The notes beneath the pieces are model-generated. The model did no database searches and was not told the origin of the DNA. It saw only the letters and a program-made list of their open reading frames with translations. A DNA stretch of 7,597 nt from Chloroflexota bacterium (GTDB taxonomy: Bacteria; Chloroflexota; Dehalococcoidia; Tepidiformales; Tepidiformaceae), in the NCBI GenBank assembly GCA_025350285.1, contig JANXYE010000278.1, positions 1 through 7,597 on the forward strand. The letters run 5' to 3'. A program made the position numbers and the translations under genes. Positions within the stretch are counted from its first letter, which is position 1. The number at the start of each line of letters is the position of its first letter. This document shows, one piece after another, positions 1 to 4,255 of this stretch.

Positions 1-33
1 ATCAGATCGGAGATTCAACGGTTGTACTGGACT

Positions 34-56
34 GAAGGGTGGCGGTTGGACCCTTC
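34..56. repeat. Short inverted repeat (7-bp arms)
   Basis: The arms GAAGGGT (34-40) and ACCCTTC (50-56) are exact reverse complements around a 9-base loop. No T-run follows on either strand, so it is not a classic terminator. It sits about 85 bp before the small secreted-protein gene and next to the palindrome at 60-73, so it could lie in the leader or promoter of that gene. Nothing else in bases 1-140 looks like a gene. Confidence 0.4.
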
Positions 57-59
57 GAC

Positions 60-73
60 GACCTTGCAAGGTC
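60..73. promoter_or_regulatory. Perfect 14-bp palindrome, candidate operator
   Basis: GACCTTGCAAGGTC reads identically on both strands. Uninterrupted dyads of this length upstream of a gene often bind dimeric regulators, and this one ends 67 bp before the start codon of the secreted protein at 141. I find no convincing -35/-10 pair around it, so the promoter cannot be placed. The regulatory role is inference; the symmetry is directly visible. Confidence 0.35.
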
Positions 74-140
74 ATACCAGAATGCCAAAGACGGCTATTC
101 GCGGAGTACGCTATCTGCAACTCAGTGAAGGTGGTCCCTC

Positions 141-428
141 ATGAAACGTTTCCTGCTTCTTGGTTTCAGCGGTTCGGTGTTCGCGATGGTCAGCCTCACG
201 CCGGCATTCGCTGCCGCAAACCCCAGCGGTACGGGTCAGCCGAACCAGTCGTGCGGCTCGGCGACCGCCGGCTCAGAGCCACACGGTTTCACGACCGCCG
301 GATTCGCGAACGCGGAGACGCACTACGCTGGAAGCTTAAACACGGCGTCAGCCACCCACGCAAACAGTGCCCACGCCGTCTCTCAGTACGACGTGGCTTG
401 CTATCAGCTCACCCAGTCCGGCCATTAA
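141..428 (+). CDS. Small secreted protein of the NPSGTGQ type
   Basis: A 95-residue protein. The N-terminus is a textbook Sec signal peptide: MKRF, then a hydrophobic core to about residue 19, then TPAFA with likely cleavage after Ala24. The mature part begins with NPSGTGQPNQSC and ends with SAHAVSQYDVACYQ. I recall both motifs as conserved ends of short exported proteins in GC-rich soil and thermophilic bacteria; they have no assigned function. Only two cysteines remain after cleavage (Cys38 and Cys87), one in each conserved end, so a single disulfide closing the chain is likely. The middle is rich in Ala, Gly, Ser, Thr and His. The ATG is preceded by GAAGGTGG (127-134) as a weak Shine-Dalgarno. 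An overlapping frame starting at 125 is low-complexity and arginine-rich and is not believed. The next gene faces it from the other strand. Presence is fairly sure; function is unknown. Confidence 0.75.
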   Translation: MKRFLLLGFSGSVFAMVSLTPAFAAANPSGTGQPNQSCGSATAGSEPHGFTTAGFANAETHYAGSLNTASATHANSAHAVSQYDVACYQLTQSGH

Positions 429-790
429 TTCAGCGCCAACCGTGGCTCGTTGGGCAACCCCTCCCCCCGTGTTAACGCTCGTGGCGGCGTCGGTCCCCAG
501 GCCCGAAGACACTAGCCCAGGGGCCAGATTCGCGAATGGTTGTGTGACACCTACCATTAAAGGCCGCGTCTCGAAAGGGGTTTGTCCCGAGGCCTTTACG
601 CGAAGGAGATCACCTAACCCATCCGTCCCGAGACGCGAAGGTTGTCCGCAATTTGCTGCTTCATCAACAAGCCGTTCAGCGACAGAAGCAGTCCCCCAAG
701 CTGCCGCCCCGGCCGATCCTGCCCGCCCGGGCCGCAGTTGACCTTCGCTGCGCGGCCGTCCAGCCGGAGGAGCACCCCCCTGCCCCTGTC
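429..790. other. Gene-less stretch between two convergent secreted-protein genes
   Basis: About 360 bp with no reading frame that looks like a protein. Open frames exist on both strands, but they are low-complexity by-products of high GC. The only clear structures are inverted repeats: TAAAGGCC/GGCCTTTA (558-565 and 591-598), and CGCGTCTCG/CGAGACGCG (565-573 and 629-637). An A+G-rich AAGGAG at 603-608 has no start codon in range. It may be terminator DNA shared by the convergent genes, or decayed sequence. Confidence 0.5.
558..598. repeat. 8-bp inverted repeat between convergent genes, possible bidirectional terminator
   Basis: TAAAGGCC (558-565) pairs exactly with GGCCTTTA (591-598) across 25 bases. 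Inside the loop GGG (578-580) can pair with CCC (586-588). Each outer arm supplies a short A or T tract on its own strand. It lies between the ends of two convergent genes, so a bidirectional terminator is reasonable, but the T tracts are only 3 bases and part of the stem. The inner flank also pairs with 629-637, giving an alternative fold. Confidence 0.3.
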
Positions 791-1330
791 TCAGCACGGG
801 TCTGGAGGTATGACCGGGTCTTGAGGTATGAAGTAGATCACGAGGCTTGGGCCAGTGGTCGCCAGGTGATTGACTCTGCCGCGGCCGAGGGCGGTGCGCA
901 GCGCGTTGATGCCCCCCGTGTTCCGCTGAACCGCGTTGCAGAGGGCGTGGCCTGCGGGCATCGATGGCCGAAGCTTGCTCACGTTGACCAGCATGATCTT
1001 GGCCGCCGGGAAGAAAGGCTCTTGCGGAATCAGGGAGGCGAAGCGGCTGCTGTGGTTGATTGCCGAGATCGCATCGCCCCAGTTGATGACGGGGTTCCCC
1101 GGAATGGTTGAAGCGGGCGGAATCTCCGCACCAACGACCTGGTCCAAAGCTACGCCCTGCGTACCGAGCCAGTCGCCGAAGGATTGCGTGGGGGGAGGGC
1201 AGGAGTCACCGAGGCAGATGTCGGCGCTTGCCGTGCGGGGAGTGGCGGAGAGCACGCCGCAGGTGAGCAGCGCGACGAAGATGACCGCGAGGTATTCACT
1301 TCTAAGACCTCTTGGGTGGGATCGCCCCAC
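791..1330 (-). CDS. Secreted protein of unknown function
   Basis: A 179-residue protein. A basic N-terminus (GRSHPRGLRSEY) leads to a hydrophobic segment (residues 14-29) and TASA, so Sec export with cleavage near Ala36 is likely. The LLTC stretch is not a good lipobox. The mature part carries Cys39 and Cys44 near its start, Cys131, and Cys179 as the very last residue; four cysteines could make two disulfides. I recognise no domain. The C-terminus repeats a unit, IPQDPV then IPPDPC, from an 18-bp in-frame duplication. The start is a GTG, the only usable start before the signal peptide because a stop lies a few codons upstream; no good Shine-Dalgarno precedes it. It is convergent with the secreted gene at 141 and lies downstream of the terminase remnant on the same strand. 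Exported-protein character supports a real gene; its role is unknown. Confidence 0.6.
   Translation of the reverse strand: MGRSHPRGLRSEYLAVIFVALLTCGVLSATPRTASADICLGDSCPPPTQSFGDWLGTQGVALDQVVGAEIPPASTIPGNPVINWGDAISAINHSSRFASLIPQEPFFPAAKIMLVNVSKLRPSMPAGHALCNAVQRNTGGINALRTALGRGRVNHLATTGPSLVIYFIPQDPVIPPDPC
798..831. repeat. Tandem 16-bp direct repeat, 18-bp period
   Basis: GGGTCTGGAGGTATGA (798-813) and GGGTCTTGAGGTATGA (816-831) differ at one base. The period of 18 bp keeps the reading frame of the minus-strand gene and encodes the repeated IPxDP unit at its C-terminus. This is a recent duplication by slippage inside a coding region. Confidence 0.7.
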
Positions 1331-1408
1331 GCGGGATGGGCCGGACTCTACTTCCCGTCAGGGAATGGCGTCAATACTTTCGGGTTCCAGGGAGTCGGTT
1401 GCAGCCGT

Positions 1409-1507
1409 TCAAGCGCCGTGCGTCTTGATCTGTTCCTCTGCCTCGACCCAGCGGGCATAGACCTGGCCGTAGGCGGCGAGGGCGGAGCGGTCGAGCTTCG
1501 TGCGTCG
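1409..1507 (-). pseudogene. Remnant of P27-type phage terminase small subunit
   Basis: About 32 codons ending in a TGA read TKLDRSALAAYGQVYARW followed by VEAEEQIKTHGA. This matches, from memory, the central helix region of P27-family small terminase subunits, where a run like LTxxDRAALAAYCQAYARW, VEAE and xxHG occurs. Full-length members are about 150 residues and continue after HG with a conserved segment (VVKTP...SPYLAIAN) that is absent here. The N-terminal half is also missing: upstream in the frame the sequence is unlike the family. The piece is therefore truncated at both ends. In an intact phage this protein binds packaging DNA and hands it to the large subunit; this fragment cannot. 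It lies on the same strand as the serine recombinase about 0.9 kb away, which supports a decayed prophage. Confidence 0.6.
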
Positions 1508-1569
1508 CGCCGGCGACCGTGGGCCGCCCGGTAGGGCCGGCATGGTTTGCGACAGTCGTGATATCAAAG

Positions 1570-1597
1570 AGCGCCCCCCGGCTTTCGGTAGGGCGCT
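1570..1597 (-). terminator. GC-rich hairpin, possible terminator of the recombinase transcript
   Basis: AGCGCCC (1570-1576) and GGGCGCT (1591-1597) form a 7-bp stem with a 14-base loop that holds a further CCG/CGG pair. Read on the minus strand, the stem is followed by CTTTGATATC, a weak T-tract. It lies downstream of the minus-strand pair at 2424-3848 and 1917-2387, where a terminator would be expected, although about 320 bp after the last stop. Confidence 0.35.
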
Positions 1598-1624
1598 TAC
1601 GGCGCTGGTGCTCGCTGGGAAAGC

Positions 1625-1644
1625 GCGGCCGGACTTCCGGCCGC
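1625..1644. repeat. Near-perfect 20-bp palindrome (hairpin)
   Basis: GCGGCCGGA (1625-1633) and TCCGGCCGC (1636-1644) are exact reverse complements separated by only CT. As RNA this folds to an 8-bp all-GC stem with the tetraloop ACTT, or AAGT on the minus strand. No T-run follows. It sits 28 bp from the hairpin at 1570-1597 and may act with it in stopping minus-strand transcription. Confidence 0.5.
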
Positions 1645-1839
1645 TGGGTTCTACGGTAGTCCCTTCGCTGGGATCACACCGCGCGGCGAGTTGGACTGAA
1701 CACACAGCGAGGTCACGGATCTCCACGCCCGGAGAGGCGTGCGGTTGCCGTTGGGCGGCGGGGCGGGGTGGGGTTTGGCTGGGCACGAACGGATCCCTCG
1801 TCGCATCCGGGGCTGCTGCGTTGAAAGCAACGGGGGGAT

Positions 1840-1855
1840 GCGCGGGTACCCGCGC
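1840..1855. repeat. Perfect 16-bp palindrome
   Basis: GCGCGGGTACCCGCGC is identical on both strands with no spacer, centred on GGTACC. It ends 61 bp beyond the stop of the minus-strand ORF 1917-2387. A spacer-less dyad favours a protein-binding site over an RNA hairpin, but its GC-only flanks make chance more likely than for a mixed sequence. Confidence 0.4.
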
Positions 1856-1916
1856 GTCGGGATGGTGCGTTGGATTTCTGCCGGACGTTCGCCGGACTCA
1901 ACGCGAAGTCTATGCG

Positions 1917-2387
1917 CTAATCGCTCACCTGCACAAGCATCTTGCTCAATAGGTTCAGCGCGAGGCAACGCGGACAGATTACGACGGCGGGAAGGTCCGC
2001 CTCCCTCAAACGGCGTCCGGTTTGCCCGTACAGGGCGTTGGGCGGGAACCCGAGCTTCGGGTTAACCCCCCGAACATTCATGTCGCCCTGTCTCCGGGCC
2101 AGCTGCGGTCCGCCCTTGGTCACTTCCCCTCGCGGCGGCGCGTAGACGTCCGAGACGACCGAGTGGAAGCCCCAGCGCAGCGTCGCGAGGACATCCGTAG
2201 CGGGCTGAACGCCGGGCTCGCCGACCCACCCCAGGTCGCCGCGGCAGGCGGTGTCGCCACCACCGTGGCCGCCGCACAAGAGCCGTCCTCGTGCGCTCCG
2301 GATATCGACCGATCGGCGTCCGCGAAGGTATGCCTGGGCGTCCTCGGCCAGCGACCGCGCGAGTTTTCTGCGTCTGTCCTCCGTCAT
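1917..2387 (-). CDS. Unrecognised ORF downstream of the serine recombinase
   Basis: A 156-residue frame whose ATG is preceded by GGGAGG six bases upstream (2391-2398 on the plus strand), the best ribosome binding site on this strand. The start lies 36 bp after the recombinase stop, so the two are probably co-transcribed. The N-terminal 25 residues (MTEDRRRKLARSLAEDAQAYL, then RGRR) form a charged amphipathic helix and look genuine. The middle is rich in Gly and Arg and looks less protein-like. The C-terminus has ADLPAVVICPRCLALNLL, with one CPRC knuckle; two further cysteines (Cys38, Cys48) are isolated, so a complete zinc ribbon is not visible. I recognise no family. It could be an accessory protein of the element or an originally shorter or different gene altered by decay. 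Translation of the beginning is likely; integrity of the rest is uncertain. Confidence 0.5.
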   Translation of the reverse strand: MTEDRRRKLARSLAEDAQAYLRGRRSVDIRSARGRLLCGGHGGGDTACRGDLGWVGEPGVQPATDVLATLRWGFHSVVSDVYAPPRGEVTKGGPQLARRQGDMNVRGVNPKLGFPPNALYGQTGRRLREADLPAVVICPRCLALNLLSKMLVQVSD

Positions 2388-2423
2388 ATGCGACCTCCCG
2401 GCGCCGACCTTGCGCCTGTTCGT

Positions 2424-3848
2424 TCAGTATCGCCAAGTAGGCTTGACGCGACCAGGGTCAAAGGGCAACCGGCCCGCCTGGCCCGGCAGGATCTCGACGC
2501 GGTCCAGCAACGCCCCAACCACGGCGCGCCGCCAGTCCAACGAACCACCCTCCCCCTCCCAGGCCCGCCGCAGGCCGCCGCTGTCGCCCACGAAAGCCCC
2601 GAGCACGCCACGCCGATCCCGACGCGCCAGCAGCGTACGATTCGCCTCAAGCCGCTTCAACAGTTCGCCCCGGGCCGCCATGAACTCCGCGCGCGTGAGC
2701 ATCTCGTCCGCGTAGAAGTCGCGCGAGAGCGCCTCAAGGCGTGCCTCATCACGGCGCACGGCCTCGGCGACTCCGTCGTCCACGTCGCCTCGCGCCCGCA
2801 ACGCCTCCGCCAGCGCGGCGCCGTCCACGGCCACCATGATCATCTCCTTCACCGCCGCTTCCAAAGGCTCCGACTTCACCGACATACTCCCGCAGTTGGG
2901 GTACCCGGGCGCCCGCTGGCAGACGTACTGGCCTGTGTGGTTGGCGCGCATGTGGGCGCTCATTCGCCCCTCGCAACGACCACAGCGAATGAACCCCGTT
3001 AGGAGATACTTGCGCGCGGGCGATTGGCGCGGAGTCCCGTCCCGCCGGTGCAGCAGCGTTCGCAGTCGCAGGCTGTCGTCTTCTGAGATGATCGCCTCCC
3101 ACGAGCCCTTGTAGCGGACCCCGTCAATCTCGCGCTGCCCCGCGATCGTCGGCGTCACCAGCAGCCGCTTGAGGAACTGCGCGCGCCAGGCGTGCCCTTC
3201 GGTCCCAACGACACCGCGGCGCTCGAGGTCGAATGAGATGCTCCGCAGGTTCTCGCCGGCAAAGAGTCGGTCGCGGACCTCCCGGATGATCGCCGCCTCT
3301 TCGGCCACCACACTGGTGTAGCGCCGGTCGTAGCCAAAGCAGCGTTTGCCGTTCGTCGGGGCAAGTCCCTGCTCGGCCTGCTCCCGCGCCTTGCGCTTCT
3401 GGCGCACGCTCGTGTTCGCGGACTCCATTCGCGCCTGCGCCACGAGCAGCTCGGCCACGAACTGGCCGTAACTCTCCCTCGTATCGATCGGTTCCGTGAC
3501 AGAGGCCACAAACGCTTTGTGGGGCGCGCACGTTTCCAGCACTCGCGCCAGATCGCGCTGCTGGCGGCTGAGGCGATCGAGCTTCCAGACGATCACGCCG
3601 TCGATCTCCTGGTTGCGGATCGCCTCAAGCATCCGTTCGAACTCGGGCCGCTTGGCCTTGATATTGAAGGCGGAGATGTCGATATCTTCGAACACATCGA
3701 CGACCTCCCACTCCTTGCGCTCGGCCATCAGGCGGGCGTCGGCCATCTGCCGGGCGGTGGCCGTCTGGGTGCCGTCTTTGTCGTCTGAGATGCGGGCGTA
3801 AACTCCAACTCGGGTTCGTGATGCTTCCATGGCCGCTAATGCTACCAT
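2424..3848 (-). CDS. Large serine recombinase (site-specific integrase/resolvase family)
   Basis: A 474-residue protein with the full large-serine-recombinase layout. Residues 13-160 are the resolvase-type catalytic domain: VGVYARISDD holds the nucleophile Ser21 and its partner Arg19, and IVWKLDRLSR (86-95) is the conserved active-site strand. Residues about 165-270 are the Recombinase domain. Residues 281-322 are the zinc ribbon, with Cys289/Cys292 (CGRC) and Cys310/Cys319. A helical tail (about 326-410) fits the coiled-coil region that controls integration versus excision. Such enzymes cut attP and attB with a 5'-phosphoserine link and rejoin them after subunit rotation. All key residues are present, so it may be active. 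Two ATG starts are possible, 3848 and 3830 (giving Ser15); neither has a clear Shine-Dalgarno. Both lie within an inverted repeat, and more palindromes follow upstream. It is the centre of a decayed mobile element that also includes the terminase remnant. Confidence 0.93.
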   Translation of the reverse strand: MVALAAMEASRTRVGVYARISDDKDGTQTATARQMADARLMAERKEWEVVDVFEDIDISAFNIKAKRPEFERMLEAIRNQEIDGVIVWKLDRLSRQQRDLARVLETCAPHKAFVASVTEPIDTRESYGQFVAELLVAQARMESANTSVRQKRKAREQAEQGLAPTNGKRCFGYDRRYTSVVAEEAAIIREVRDRLFAGENLRSISFDLERRGVVGTEGHAWRAQFLKRLLVTPTIAGQREIDGVRYKGSWEAIISEDDSLRLRTLLHRRDGTPRQSPARKYLLTGFIRCGRCEGRMSAHMRANHTGQYVCQRAPGYPNCGSMSVKSEPLEAAVKEMIMVAVDGAALAEALRARGDVDDGVAEAVRRDEARLEALSRDFYADEMLTRAEFMAARGELLKRLEANRTLLARRDRRGVLGAFVGDSGGLRRAWEGEGGSLDWRRAVVGALLDRVEILPGQAGRLPFDPGRVKPTWRY

Positions 3849-3861
3849 TGGCGGCCATTGG
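3829..3861. promoter_or_regulatory. Inverted and direct repeats over the recombinase start codons
   Basis: ATGGCCGC (3829-3836) pairs exactly with GCGGCCAT (3851-3858). With one extra base the match widens to CCA(A)TGGCCGC. In addition CCATTGG occurs twice, at 3845-3851 and 3855-3861, ten bases apart (one helical turn). These repeats cover both candidate start codons of the recombinase. Binding here could repress its own synthesis, or this could be part of the attachment site; both are inference. Confidence 0.4.
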
Positions 3862-3864
3862 GTT

Positions 3865-3921
3865 CGCGGCTAGGATTGGCGCTTGCGTGCCTCTTGATTC
3901 GCGATGCCAATCCTGGCCGCG
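3865..3921. repeat. 16-bp inverted repeat upstream of recombinase, candidate attachment site
   Basis: CGCGGCTAGGATTGGC (3865-3880) is the reverse complement of GCCAATCCTGGCCGCG (3906-3921) with one mismatch, which is a G-U pair in RNA. The spacer is 25 bp (3881-3905). The whole is 57 bp, with its left end 17 bp outside the recombinase start. Attachment sites of large serine recombinases are about 40-50 bp, contain imperfect inverted repeats and commonly lie just upstream of the recombinase gene, so this is a good positional candidate for attP or a hybrid attL/attR. A transcript hairpin is the alternative. Confidence 0.5.
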
Positions 3922-3922
3922 C

Positions 3923-3947
3923 GAGACAACGAGCGGTTCGTTGTCTC
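3923..3947. repeat. Perfect 10-bp hairpin next to the candidate attachment site
   Basis: GAGACAACGA (3923-3932) and TCGTTGTCTC (3938-3947) pair perfectly with a 5-base loop, GCGGT. It begins two bases after the end of the 57-bp inverted repeat. No T-run follows on either strand, so it is not a standard terminator. It could be an operator, a recombinase or directionality-factor site, or a hairpin insulating the recombinase from its right neighbour. Confidence 0.5.
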
Positions 3948-4090
3948 CGTGCCATGCTTGAGCCTCCGCAAAAATCTGACGGCCACCCCGGCCCGCAGGA
4001 ACCGGGCGAGGCCGGCGCGCAGCCGACTTCAAGCGCAAGCCAATTGTGATTCACTACACTAGCTTCGTCGCACCATCTTGCAGGCGATCG

Positions 4091-4121
4091 TATACTCATA
4101 GGGCTGGCCCGGCTGCCGGGC
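4091..4121 (+). promoter_or_regulatory. Possible -10 box and 15-bp dyad before the microprotein gene
   Basis: TATACT (4091-4096) matches five of six bases of the -10 consensus. No good -35 box lies 16-18 bp upstream (TTGCAG at 4078 is too close). GCCCGGC (4107-4113) and GCCGGGC (4115-4121) follow as a dyad with a one-base centre, within the presumed leader and just before the ribosome binding site at 4132-4137. Transcription of the microprotein/ketosynthase pair probably starts near here, but this is weak. The rest of 3949-4090 shows only a small GCCCG/CGGGC hairpin (3991-4007). Confidence 0.3.
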
Positions 4122-4144
4122 GGCGCGAGGCAAGGAGACACATT

Positions 4145-4255
4145 GTGAAGAAAATTTTCGGCTTGTTCGCACTCATCGCCGCGGCCGGCGGAGCGCTCAT
4201 GTTCTGGAAACGCCGCAAGAGCGACGACGAATTTCTGGATGAGGAACTCGAGTAA
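4145..4255 (+). CDS. 36-residue single-pass membrane microprotein
   Basis: The start is a GTG at 4145 with AAGGAG (4132-4137) seven bases upstream. A longer frame opening at an ATG at 4046 has a non-protein-like N-terminal part and no ribosome site, so the GTG is preferred. The chain has two lysines, a hydrophobic stretch IFGLFALIAAAGGALMFW (residues 4-21), a basic stop-transfer KRRK, and a very acidic tail (DDEFLDEELE). The positive cluster after the membrane helix implies that the acidic tail is cytoplasmic. The layout resembles the short actinobacterial DLW-39-type proteins (membrane helix, basic patch, acidic end), but the DLW motif is not present, so no family is assigned. The next gene begins directly at its stop codon in the same frame. 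Its acidic cytoplasmic tail could anchor that neighbour, which is inference. Confidence 0.7.
   Translation: MKKIFGLFALIAAAGGALMFWKRRKSDDEFLDEELE

Larger units (their letters stand above)
1508..1916. other. Gene-less, hairpin-rich stretch in decayed element DNA
   Basis: Roughly 400 bp in which no frame on either strand resembles a protein. It holds many short palindromes: 1570-1597, 1625-1644, 1724-1741 (CACGCC/GGCGTG), 1819-1832 (CGTTG/CAACG) and 1840-1855. It lies between an unrecognised ORF and the terminase remnant, both on the minus strand. The likeliest reading is eroded phage or element DNA plus the 3' end of the recombinase transcript. Confidence 0.45.

Noticed and set aside
1..144. 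Open frame from the left edge ending in a TGA that overlaps the ATG at 141 (possible 3' end of an upstream gene).
   Set aside because: The 47 residues show no recognisable pattern, codon use is less GC-rich than in the sure genes, and the frame crosses the hairpin and the perfect palindrome, so non-coding leader DNA is more likely. A longer left flank would decide.
348..824. Several overlapping open frames on both strands between the convergent secreted-protein genes.
   Set aside because: All are low-complexity, rich in Arg, Ala, Pro and Gly, without ribosome sites or family motifs; typical chance frames in GC-rich DNA.
2022..3002. Long plus-strand frame (326 codons) opposite the recombinase.
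   Set aside because: It is the antisense shadow of the recombinase gene: Arg/His/Pro-rich, no domain, while the minus strand carries all catalytic and zinc motifs.
527..3904. GATTCGCGA occurs at 301-309, 527-535 and in the loop of the repeat upstream of the recombinase (3896-3904), suggesting attL/attR core copies.
   Set aside because: Nine-base matches are expected many times by chance in 7.6 kb, and the flanks do not agree beyond the 9-mer.
4046..4144. ATG at 4046 as start of the membrane microprotein (69 residues).
   Set aside because: No ribosome site precedes it, and the added residues look like translated promoter and leader DNA; AAGGAG and the GTG at 4145 give a clean membrane protein start.
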